DNA from: Symsagittifera roscoffensis
Taxonomy: Eukaryota; Xenacoelomorpha; Acoela; Convolutidae
DNA: 64,000 nt
NCBI RefSeq assembly: GCF_963678635.1
Contig: NC_087066.1
Span: forward strand, 56,128,312 to 56,192,311
Direction of reading: 5' to 3'
The translations under genes were made by a program, and so were the position numbers. The notes beneath the pieces are model-generated. The model was not told the DNA's origin. It did no database searches and saw only the letters and a list, made by a program, of their open reading frames with translations. Shown here one piece after another: positions 35,776-44,844 of the stretch. Numbering within the stretch: the first letter of the stretch is position 1; each line of letters begins with the position of its first letter.

Positions 35776-38700
35776 TTACGATGGGTTAGCAGGGGTCTCT
35801 TGAAAGCTTCCGGCCTGGAACTGTCGATACTCTTTTTGATGTTTTCTCATGTGATCTTTCGTTGTCATGTACAACCAAGACGTCAGTGTCGCCCGAAACC
35901 ATGGAAAGTACCTCAAGCGACTCCATACGTGCCTGACTTCCGTCGGTATGGCGAATACTTTGCACGCAGTCTCAAACAACTCGAGTCTCCTGCTGTAGTC
36001 TATCGCGTATATTGACTCAGCCGTTGGCGTCGTCGCCTCCCGATACTTCGTTATATTCTCTTCTATCCATCTCAGAGCTAACATCGTACTCACTACTAAG
36101 AGCGTCACCTTCTGCCGGTGATCCGGTAGTCCGATCGACCGAATCTCTTCTACATCCCACACCAGGCAAAGGTTCTTGTGATCTGGATACCACACCGTTT
36201 GTGCCAAACAGTGGCATGGGCATTCCCCATGAGAGATCTCAATGCTCCTGAGATTACGCTCCCCTGAGGCTTCCAAGAGAGGCTCAAGCTCCATCATTTT
36301 CTCGTGCATCGTGTCGTTGTCTTCCAGGTTCGGAGTACTTCCCACAGGTTTCCCGATCACGTTTTGTCTCTCGTGATCGCTCGTGTTTTCTCTTTCCAAC
36401 TTCAGAAGATCTTCTCCCCAGATTTCGCTTAAGTCATCTCTCAATTCTTTTGGTACTGTCCCTTTGATTTTTCTCAACAACTTGTGCGAGTGATGCGACA
36501 TCCGAGCCAACCTCACGCACTTGGGCACCGAGAAGGCCTTGTCCACCAGTATTCTCTGGCTGGACACTTCCACCATCGCCATGTGTAGCGGGTAGTGACT
36601 TCCGCACAAGTTGGCCATCATTGACCCTATCAGCGATTTCGCGTTCAATGGCAAGCCATAGGCTTCGCTCATGGGAAATCCCATTTCCGCCTCAAGCCCA
36701 ACCTTCCAGCTCCGGATGTGTTTTTGAGTCACCTGCAACACCCCGGGCCATGATTCCACGCTCAACGCCGTCACCAAATGATGTTCAGATTCCAGTCTCT
36801 CCAGTGCCTGCAGACCACACATTCTCGAGAAGAATCCGAGAGCTGTCGCTATATTCACTGTGGTTCTCGCGTAACATTCCGCTACTATTTGCACTTCGCT
36901 TTTCTCCCTTTCTGTGATGTCTTCGAACCAAGTGACCAGGTCTTCTTTTTGAAACGACAGTATTCTGACGCATGACCGTCCATCGCAGATGTGCTCTCCG
37001 TTCCCACACGTGGAATCCAGACAGCTACCCGGTTCCAATTTCTTTGCTGACCCTGGGTCGCTCGTCCTTTCGCTTGGCTCTTGCATCTGGGGCGTGATCA
37101 GCTTATGTAGCACACTCAACTTCGCCAGATCTTCATCTTCCGTTGGTGCTAACCTCACTCGCTCAGTGGTTTCCTCGATCAGACTCGCATGGGGATGTGG
37201 ACACCAGGAGGGTCTTAGTAGCTTCCATACCACTCCCAAGTTCGTGGTTAACCAGCCATTTCCACCGCCCATGTTCACTTCAACTCTCTTGTTTGAGCGC
37301 GGTATGCTTACCACCTCTGGTGTTTTCTCAAGAATCAGGCCCAGGCTCTGCCCCTCTTTTTCCACCGCGTCTATTTCCATTATTCTTTCTGTCCAAAACT
37401 TCAGTAGCTCCGCTACCTCATGGTTTCTGTGGGCTCCTCCAGCTTCTGAGTCTAAGAAGGGATTGTAGGCTATTCCCATCACTCCAGACACATGTTGGTA
37501 TTCCCCCTTCTCACTGAGTCTCGAGTACTGTTCTGACGAGGCCAGGTTACGGTGAACATCATGTTCTTCCTCGAACTTCTTATTAGAGAACCTCCGTACC
37601 TCGTCCAGCTTCCGATGGTTCTCTAAGGATAGTCTGGAACCATCTTCTTTCTCTATTCCTGTACTCTGATATACGTTCAAGATGATCGTTGAGACCCTTT
37701 TCTCCATGGTTTTACTTCCACTTGCCCTCTGGTGGCATGCCAGGATGGTGCTATCAGACATCATTGACATTATCCATCTCAAGAAACATGTGGCATCTTT
37801 TCTTCTAGCCAGGCTCAAGCCTGAATTGTCCCTGGCCACGTGTTGCATCAGTGCCTGATACACCTCTAGCTTCTTGCTTCCCAACTTCAGCCTGTCATAC
37901 GAGGTCAATGTCTCCAACTCTATTCCCACCAGACTCCAGGTGAACATTAATTGTCCCGCAGTTCTAACGAAGGGATTCGCCATTAGTGGCGGTGCTGATG
38001 AGGATGTCCTCATCGCCTCTTCAAAATGATCCTTCAACAAACTCTGCCAGGACCTCTTCAGATGACTTGCCATCTCTATCTTATTAACCTCGGCTTTTTG
38101 CTGGGTGGCCCAATTGCGTCGCTTGCGAGCTATTCCACTGTCCAACTTCTTCAGGCAGTCCTCCATTTCCTTCAATGTTTCGAGGGCCACCCACCACGTC
38201 CGGGAAGTGTTCCTCGTCTTGTTCCTCTCCAATGGATCACTCGTCACTTGTTTGCCCATGTCCTGATGTGCCTTCGAGATCCATTCTTTGCCGATCTCCA
38301 CTTCCCCTACCTGTCCGTTCGTTGAACCTCTCTTCACGTTTACCTTCTGAGGCTTGAAGTCTTCTTCTGACGTCGAACTGGTGGAAACCTCTATTTCCTT
38401 TTCTACTTCAAGTGGTTTCCTGAGCTCCGAGCTATTCTTGTATGCCGCCGTCTTGCATCGGGCCAAAACGATGGGCGCCGTCTCTCTCAAGTTTCCTTCC
38501 GAAACAGCATCCACTGAAGGACTACCCCATCCTTCCACTTCTCTCTTCCTCTTGCGAGTCTTCACATCTCTGCTCGAGGGTGTTGTGGCTATCATCATTG
38601 ATTCGACCTCTCCATCCACTCCTTCCAACTCTTGCCTCCCCCCTGCTCGAGCCTTAAGGATATTAGTACTTTTAATCATATTACTAGTCCCAACCTTATC

Positions 38701-41700
38701 CCTTTTTATATCATCAACCATTTTATTCACAGTTTTTTGTTTCAGAGTAGAGCTGTCCTCACATTTCTCTTTTCTAGTCTTCGATCGTGCGTTCCTCAGC
38801 TCCACTAGCTTGTTAAGCAGCTCTTTTCTTGCTTTCTCATCCAGGCCCGTTCCTATCAGGAGCGGTTCCCCGAATCTCACTACTGCGTCCCACAGTTCCT
38901 TCTTGAACTTGTCCAGCGTCGTCTCGCTGCCCACTTCTCGATTGAATTCCTCCAGGAACTCCTGCCAAGCGTCATCCTCGAGAGATCCCAAGAATATGTC
39001 CCTGTTCCCTTCGAACGTGTTCTTCTCCCTTTCCTCCGAGCTCAAGAGTAACATCCCCATATTGAAGGTCTCACCTGCCAATGGCAACTCTAGGTTCTTC
39101 CGCGGGGACGGAATCAGGGGTGGTGTGGCAGTATCTGCCCAATTCTCCTCGCTCAAATCTTTCAACAGCTCTTGAGTGGTGAGCTCCTCCCCTGATGGCC
39201 CTGGTTCAGGCGTGTTCCCCACTTCCATGTCTTCACCAGCTTCACTGAGAGTTTCATCCATACTCTCTTCTTCTGACTCATGTCTCCTTCTCTCGAGAAT
39301 TTTCTTAAATCGGTCCTCGACGGGTCCGCTCCTCTTGTCTCCAGGTGTGTCCACGGACAGTGGTGATGGTGTCGCAGGATCCAGCTTTTTGTATTCCGTC
39401 AGTGCTACGTGCAGTTGACCTGCTGCATCTAGTTCTGTTCCTTCCTGTCTTATTTCCACCTGTTCCAAGCCATAGGGCGCCTTATATTTTCTCGTGGCAA
39501 ATTTCATGTCGTCCACCAGTGCGACGTGCCCCTCCATCACGATCATCCTGCCATCATCCCATATGGGCAACATGTTCTCAAGTCCCTCCTTCTCAAGAGT
39601 TCTCAAGACCTTCCTCACCTCATACCCTGGGGGCTGCGAACCTCTACTCTTTTTCGCTTGCGTCGTCCACGAGTTTACCTTCATCTCGCTGGTATGGAAG
39701 TAGACCGCCGCCGTGTAGCCAATGAACAGGGGGTCCCAGCCATCAGTGAAATCCTTCTGCATTTCCTCCGCCGTCATCCTCGCCATTATGGAGGGAACTA
39801 CCAAGGGACTATTCATTCCTAAGGTCATCCTCCTGACTATTGGGAATTCAGGCATGGTGGCCGGGAGGATTTCTTTCTCCATTATGGTCTCCAGCTCCCT
39901 CTTCACCAGTGCGAAGCACTCCTTCCAGGCAGGAATTCTCAAGATTTCTCGTCCGTCCGCCGTCAATGGGTTCAAGTTCCAGAATTTGGGATACATTTCA
40001 ATGGGACCCTCTCGCTTGCCTCCCATTCTACATTGCATTTGACCCCTGAAGTTGCACACTATCAGCTCGGCATCTTTCACCTTTCCAAAGAGTACCGTGT
40101 TGCTCATTCGCGCCCTGAGCACCTCCTGCTGACACCAATTCAGCGCTGTACCATCCAGTACGCTGATGAGACTCAAGTGCGTCACCGAGTGACGATACGT
40201 TATCACCAGGGGATCTGGAAACGCGTACGTCACTGCTGGACCATAGATGCAGGTCACCACCTCCTCCAGACCTCGGATTATCCCCATTGGGTCCGACCTC
40301 GTTGCCAGGCACAGGTCCGTCAACAGAGGCATCCCTCTGTTCGCCTTCTCCCATTCTTCTCTCGAGGTTGGGTTCTCATCTTCACCCGTCATGTATCGAT
40401 TCTGCATCATGAGGTATTGCACCAGCAGTGTCTTCAACCCTGCGGCACACTTGTAGGAGCTGGTTTCAATACTCGTGTGGACCCTCCCCATAGACAGAGG
40501 TTCTCCATATTCCATTAACCGATGAAACGACACCAATTCCCCATGGGTCAAGAGTACTAGCGCCAGATACCCATCAACTCGAAGTGTCTCCACTCCTCGA
40601 CTAAACATGTATGCTGGGCCCATGTTGAACAAGTATCTGGGGTAGACCAAATACAGGGCCAAGAGCAGGCTGATGGGCATGCCCAGTATCTCCTGCACGA
40701 AGGCTCCAAAGATAGTCGCCGTGGTACCGAATACTCCTGCCAAGAATTCCTTCTCCCAGCAAGGACTCAAGAACTTGAGAATCTCGTAATCCCTCCGAGT
40801 CCTCAATTCGCCTTTGGCGTGCTCTCTCCAGAACCCTGCGATTGTCACTTCATTGGCGGCCGAGACAAATCTAGCCACCGTCATGTCTCTTACCTCGGCC
40901 AGCTCCAGTTGCTTCTCTAGGAAACTCCAGATTTGTTTCACGAGGAGTGGTGCTTCCTCCCTCGTTTTATTCGTGACGTTCTCCAGCCTTGGTGTCAGGA
41001 ATGGCCACCAGCCATTCTCTTGAGTCAAGCGATATTTCATCGATTCTAACTGTTTCTCCGTCTCGACCACATTTCTCCTCTCGTTGCTGGGACCTCTAGA
41101 CTTGCTGGTGGAATTTGCGACTTTCACCTCCATAAACCGGAACCACAGGCTGGCCGTCAACTGGTTTATCGCCGTGTGATCGTCCCCGATGACTGGGCTG
41201 AACTTGAGTTGTCTAGCAAAGTTCGATATCTCTAGCAAGAGTACCTCATCCAACACAATCAAGACGTCGGCTAGTCCGTAAAAGCCCCTCAGCGCATGAG
41301 ATATGTCAGCCCATGCCGCTGGTAATTCTGATTTGTAAAGTCTCAAGTTCACTGGCTCCAGCTCTCGATTGGGGGCTGCCATCAGAATCCGCCATTCACT
41401 CCCTTCTGCTATCAAGATCAAGACCGCGTACACGAATTGTAGGGCGGGTGGCATGCTTGCGTATCCTGGGGATGTGGTAAACACCACCTTTGTCTTGGAC
41501 CCAAATCTTGAGGCTACGTTCTCTTGTACCTCATTCATCGCCGCAAATAACGCCTGAATGGCCTCCCATATCTTCCTTGATGTCGGAACCTCCTTGCCCT
41601 TCAGTTGCTCAAGAAGTCCCATCGCATGCAGGTGGTCATTCATTCCTGCAAACAATAGCAGCTCAGGTTCACAGGGCATCTCCGACTTTATTGCCACCAC

Positions 41701-44316
41701 TAGGGTCAACATCTGGTTCAATTCGGCTCCTGGCAAAGAGTATACCAGAGTCTCCGGCCAGAACAACTTGGGAGACGTTCCTTCGAAGTCCGATCCCGCC
41801 ACAATGACTACTCTTGCAGCAGCTGGATCTGCTCTATCATAAACTGCCAGAGTCTTGGCCAATTGGGTGCCGCCACAGGGCTTCCCGTACCTGGGATCCT
41901 CTGCCAACTTGGGACCTTCGTAAGCAGCGTCAGGCAACTCCATTCCCCCCGGATTGAGTAGCTTGTCTACCACTTTTAATTGCGCCGGGGTTGCCAACTT
42001 GATCCTGGCGATGCCAGTTCGGTGCTTGGGAGGTTCTACTATAAGTCCAGGACTCCCTAGCAGCTTGAGAGGCCTATAGTTAATGGGTCCCATGATCGCT
42101 TTTGTGGGAATTCCAGTCAGGTCTGTAGTCTCCATTAACCTCGCTCTCGAGAAATGCGCCTCGTGTGCTTTCAACCAGTCTACGCAATGATGTCTATTCA
42201 AGTCCTCATGCGACACTCGTTCGATCCCCAGGGTTTCCGCCAACTCTCGTCTGCATTCCAAGGTCTCTAGATCCAGTTCCTTCACCTTCTCATGATATCT
42301 CAAGCGGGTAGTCTCCATAGACTTCTTTTCTCTCCTGCCATCTGCCACCACCACGGAGGACATCGCCGAGCCCGGAGGTGTTGATGACTCTACCTCCTCC
42401 GACTCCATTGGTGTGGCACTCTGCAATCGGGTCTGATTGCTCCTTGAACTGTCTCTAGTATCAACTCTCGCTCCCAAGCGACCAGCCAAGGCCCTCGAGG
42501 CAAGGAATGGTGGGTTGGGAGGTGGTCCTAAAGTGAATTGGGCTGTCTCCAGCAGGTCCGCTTCTAGCGTGTTTATATGTTCCTGGAAGACGTCGTTCAG
42601 CCACTCCGCTCCCCTTGGCCTATCGAAATGGATTCCATCTTTCGAGGTGTCTTCAGGGAATCCCTTGTTCTCCATGCGTTCAGCTATGTCCAGCAGCCTG
42701 AGAGGAAGCACACTCTTCCGGTGTATGTCTCGGATCATCTTGTTCAGGCTCCGCACCTTCTGGTTCATCTCTAGGGCGTGCTGATCAAACATCATGTTGT
42801 AGGGGACCGTGCATACCGTCAGCAGGATGGGGTCCATCTGGATCCTCAGTTCCTCAAGAAGGCAGCTCATCTTGTCGCACAGCCTCGCTACTTTCCTCGC
42901 TTCTCCCCTTGACACGTCGTTGGTCCCAACCATCAGGGTCACTGTGTAAACTTTGGTCATCCCTAGCATGTCCAGGGTTGCCAACATCTGTGGCGTGGCA
43001 GCTCCAGCGAAACTCAAGACTCCTGTCTGCCAATGGGACCGTATCTGGGTCAACACCCGCACCAGGCTATCCCCTATAATTAGGTGAACTGCACCCTCTG
43101 GCACACGAGGTGGCGCTAGATACTCCACCCAGGCTGCGTCATGGAAGCAGTCCCTCCTGGCTCCCTGTTCCGCACTCCAGTCCAGCCGATTGTGCCTGCG
43201 GTAGTTCCCTTCTGTATTCTTCTTATAGCTTGTGATCACGACATTCCTGACCGGCTGTTCCCTCCAAGTAGGGGGAAGCTCTGGCCTCGTCGATCTTTCA
43301 CGACTCTGCTGCTGCAATTTCTCGCCTAGCTCCTTCAGGCGCGATGAGGCGCCACTCACCTGACTGCCACTCGAGGTCGAGGTTGGGGTATATCCTGGTA
43401 ACACCACATCCATCAGAGGACGTACAGGTTGTGTCTCTAGGTTGCACAAGGAAGGCGTCACGTCATTCGGTATCCAGACCTCTAACCCTTCGCTCATATG
43501 TTCTCTGGCCTCGCGGTCAAGGTTGAATCGTCCTCTAGCCCTGGGAGCTTCATCCACCTCCATGCGCGACTCTGGCCTCGAGCTGGTCACCACTCGTTCG
43601 TTTGACCTGGCTCCCTTCTGTGCGTCAAGCTCGCGTTGTCGCTGTTCTATCCTTTCCAACTCCGACTTCAGTTGATCACGATTTGCGACGTTCTCCCGCA
43701 CCCTCAGCTCCTGCTGATGTTCAGCCCTTAGCATCTCAAGTAATTTCGACGTCTGATCTCGCTCGTCGACTGCCTGGTCTCTCTCCAGCTGAAGCTTCTC
43801 CCTGTCCAGCTTCGCCTGATCCCGATCGAGGTTCGCTTTATTCCTTTCCTTCAGCGCCTTCTCGAGCTCTTTCTTTAGAACCCCCAGATCCGGATATGCC
43901 TCTGTCGTCTGTTGCGCTCGCGACATCGACGGCACCTTACTCGAGCTCTGGCCTGTGGATCTTGCTGTTGGTCTCGTCGGTAGCGGAAATTCTCCTGCGC
44001 CGTGTTCGGTGTTGTTACTCAGGCCAGGATTTCTTGCCAAGTCAAAGCCCCTTACTCCTCCATCCGCATTCCAAGATAACCATCTGGTCTGTTCTCGATT
44101 TGATATGCCCTCGGTGGTGTAGCCGACCATCAAGACAGCCTCCGTCGCAGACTCCCTGCACTCACCCTGGTCCTCCAACTGGAGGATCGCATTCAGCATC
44201 ACCGCCATTCTCTCGTCTATCTGGGTGTAGTCCAGGTCCCTCAAGCGTCTGTACAGCTCGTCAAGAGTGGGCTTCTGCAGAGCCGCGGGCACGGAGTTCC
44301 AGAATCGGTCTGCCAT
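35776..44316 (-). CDS. ORF2: giant accessory protein with SGNH hydrolase domain
   Basis: A 2846-codon ORF, ATG at 44316, downstream of gag-pol where env or accessory genes usually sit. Coiled coil at residues ~140-237. SGNH/GDSL esterase domain at ~410-590: GDS with Ser417, Gly438 in SFAGAAT, Asn466 in VGTND, Asp560 and His563 in DGIHFD. A second, degenerate SGNH-like domain at ~835-1000 (GSDFEG, PGAELNQ, AGMNDH, SPGY). A hydrophobic segment at ~1195-1228 could span a membrane. Then come an acidic linker, a basic RKRKR stretch near 1920 (nuclear signal candidate) and a CX4CX4HXCX4C motif near 2430-2450. SGNH domains are known in some CR1-type LINE ORF1 proteins and in extra ORFs of bdelloid rotifer LTR elements; the substrate here is unknown. 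No signal peptide is seen. The C-terminus is frameshifted and about 115 residues are lost. Confidence 0.93.
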   Translation of the reverse strand: MADRFWNSVPAALQKPTLDELYRRLRDLDYTQIDERMAVMLNAILQLEDQGECRESATEAVLMVGYTTEGISNREQTRWLSWNADGGVRGFDLARNPGLSNNTEHGAGEFPLPTRPTARSTGQSSSKVPSMSRAQQTTEAYPDLGVLKKELEKALKERNKANLDRDQAKLDREKLQLERDQAVDERDQTSKLLEMLRAEHQQELRVRENVANRDQLKSELERIEQRQRELDAQKGARSNERVVTSSRPESRMEVDEAPRARGRFNLDREAREHMSEGLEVWIPNDVTPSLCNLETQPVRPLMDVVLPGYTPTSTSSGSQVSGASSRLKELGEKLQQQSRERSTRPELPPTWREQPVRNVVITSYKKNTEGNYRRHNRLDWSAEQGARRDCFHDAAWVEYLAPPRVPEGAVHLIIGDSLVRVLTQIRSHWQTGVLSFAGAATPQMLATLDMLGMTKVYTVTLMVGTNDVSRGEARKVARLCDKMSCLLEELRIQMDPILLTVCTVPYNMMFDQHALEMNQKVRSLNKMIRDIHRKSVLPLRLLDIAERMENKGFPEDTSKDGIHFDRPRGAEWLNDVFQEHINTLEADLLETAQFTLGPPPNPPFLASRALAGRLGARVDTRDSSRSNQTRLQSATPMESEEVESSTPPGSAMSSVVVADGRREKKSMETTRLRYHEKVKELDLETLECRRELAETLGIERVSHEDLNRHHCVDWLKAHEAHFSRARLMETTDLTGIPTKAIMGPINYRPLKLLGSPGLIVEPPKHRTGIARIKLATPAQLKVVDKLLNPGGMELPDAAYEGPKLAEDPRYGKPCGGTQLAKTLAVYDRADPAAARVVIVAGSDFEGTSPKLFWPETLVYSLPGAELNQMLTLVVAIKSEMPCEPELLLFAGMNDHLHAMGLLEQLKGKEVPTSRKIWEAIQALFAAMNEVQENVASRFGSKTKVVFTTSPGYASMPPALQFVYAVLILIAEGSEWRILMAAPNRELEPVNLRLYKSELPAAWADISHALRGFYGLADVLIVLDEVLLLEISNFARQLKFSPVIGDDHTAINQLTASLWFRFMEVKVANSTSKSRGPSNERRNVVETEKQLESMKYRLTQENGWWPFLTPRLENVTNKTREEAPLLVKQIWSFLEKQLELAEVRDMTVARFVSAANEVTIAGFWREHAKGELRTRRDYEILKFLSPCWEKEFLAGVFGTTATIFGAFVQEILGMPISLLLALYLVYPRYLFNMGPAYMFSRGVETLRVDGYLALVLLTHGELVSFHRLMEYGEPLSMGRVHTSIETSSYKCAAGLKTLLVQYLMMQNRYMTGEDENPTSREEWEKANRGMPLLTDLCLATRSDPMGIIRGLEEVVTCIYGPAVTYAFPDPLVITYRHSVTHLSLISVLDGTALNWCQQEVLRARMSNTVLFGKVKDAELIVCNFRGQMQCRMGGKREGPIEMYPKFWNLNPLTADGREILRIPAWKECFALVKRELETIMEKEILPATMPEFPIVRRMTLGMNSPLVVPSIMARMTAEEMQKDFTDGWDPLFIGYTAAVYFHTSEMKVNSWTTQAKKSRGSQPPGYEVRKVLRTLEKEGLENMLPIWDDGRMIVMEGHVALVDDMKFATRKYKAPYGLEQVEIRQEGTELDAAGQLHVALTEYKKLDPATPSPLSVDTPGDKRSGPVEDRFKKILERRRHESEEESMDETLSEAGEDMEVGNTPEPGPSGEELTTQELLKDLSEENWADTATPPLIPSPRKNLELPLAGETFNMGMLLLSSEEREKNTFEGNRDIFLGSLEDDAWQEFLEEFNREVGSETTLDKFKKELWDAVVRFGEPLLIGTGLDEKARKELLNKLVELRNARSKTRKEKCEDSSTLKQKTVNKMVDDIKRDKVGTSNMIKSTNILKARAGGRQELEGVDGEVESMMIATTPSSRDVKTRKRKREVEGWGSPSVDAVSEGNLRETAPIVLARCKTAAYKNSSELRKPLEVEKEIEVSTSSTSEEDFKPQKVNVKRGSTNGQVGEVEIGKEWISKAHQDMGKQVTSDPLERNKTRNTSRTWWVALETLKEMEDCLKKLDSGIARKRRNWATQQKAEVNKIEMASHLKRSWQSLLKDHFEEAMRTSSSAPPLMANPFVRTAGQLMFTWSLVGIELETLTSYDRLKLGSKKLEVYQALMQHVARDNSGLSLARRKDATCFLRWIMSMMSDSTILACHQRASGSKTMEKRVSTIILNVYQSTGIEKEDGSRLSLENHRKLDEVRRFSNKKFEEEHDVHRNLASSEQYSRLSEKGEYQHVSGVMGIAYNPFLDSEAGGAHRNHEVAELLKFWTERIMEIDAVEKEGQSLGLILEKTPEVVSIPRSNKRVEVNMGGGNGWLTTNLGVVWKLLRPSWCPHPHASLIEETTERVRLAPTEDEDLAKLSVLHKLITPQMQEPSERTSDPGSAKKLEPGSCLDSTCGNGEHICDGRSCVRILSFQKEDLVTWFEDITEREKSEVQIVAECYARTTVNIATALGFFSRMCGLQALERLESEHHLVTALSVESWPGVLQVTQKHIRSWKVGLEAEMGFPMSEAYGLPLNAKSLIGSMMANLCGSHYPLHMAMVEVSSQRILVDKAFSVPKCVRLARMSHHSHKLLRKIKGTVPKELRDDLSEIWGEDLLKLERENTSDHERQNVIGKPVGSTPNLEDNDTMHEKMMELEPLLEASGERNLRSIEISHGECPCHCLAQTVWYPDHKNLCLVWDVEEIRSIGLPDHRQKVTLLVVSTMLALRWIEENITKYREATTPTAESIYAIDYSRRLELFETACKVFAIPTEVRHVWSRLRYFPWFRATLTSWLYMTTKDHMRKHQKEYRQFQAGSFQETPANPS

Positions 44317-44844
44317 TCTTTATAACTTCGGGATGTGTGCAGATAGATGTTAACCAGCTCAAGAATTACCTTACCAACTCAAGAATTACCTTACCAACTC
44401 AAGAATTACCTTACCAACTCAAGAATTACCTAGGAATTTTCTCTTGCAAGCACTTGCTGTAGATCCGGATTATCGCGTGTCCAATCACGATTCTCTTCTT
44501 CTGTTTCTCGCTTGAGTGTAGTTGGATATTCAACTTTGTTTTTCAAACTTGATCTGAAAACATAAAGCTCATTAAAACTTAGTATGTCACGTTCCTGACC
44601 TAGAGACCCCCCTTTTACCCATATGGTTAAAATCTTATCATTCTCATATCACTTAAAGCAATTCGATTGGATTTTCCCTTAAGAACATGCAGATTCATTT
44701 TATGTTTTAGCACCATCAATTCTTTCTTTTAAAATTCAATTGTCATGCCAATCACATCTTAAGATCCCTTTACCTGCGCCGCACCCCAGTACCAAACTCA
44801 AGACTCCTCCCTCACACCCGACTCGATACCTCCATGTACCCGAC
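44317..44844 (-). promoter_or_regulatory. ORF1-ORF2 intergenic region with splice-acceptor-like site
   Basis: A sense-strand TATGTTTTCAG ends at 44554 and fits a 3' splice acceptor. Between it and the ORF2 ATG at 44316 (about 237 bases) there is no ATG in any frame, whereas several ATGs lie upstream of it. That is what a 5' UTR of a spliced ORF2 mRNA would look like. A four-copy 20-bp repeat lies just before the start codon. Splicing is inferred, not shown. Confidence 0.55.
44353..44431. repeat. Four tandem copies of a 20-bp unit before ORF2
   Basis: The unit is ACTCAAGAATTACCTTACCA. On the sense strand each copy contains TTGGTAAGGTAATTC, so the array repeats GGTAAG, a good 5' splice-donor match, three times within 100 bases of the ORF2 start. 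Degenerate copies occur at the same place in element A. Confidence 0.95.

Noticed and set aside
38354-39175. Plus-strand open frames of up to 273 codons opposite ORF2 (also 61225-62046, 8367-9008)
   Set aside because: They lie antisense to conserved minus-strand coding sequence, have Ser/Pro/Phe-rich shadow composition and no recognisable domain.
35776-44316. ORF2 as a classical envelope glycoprotein
   Set aside because: It has no signal peptide, furin-type site or fusion peptide that I could see, and it is several times longer than Env. The SGNH domains point to a different role.
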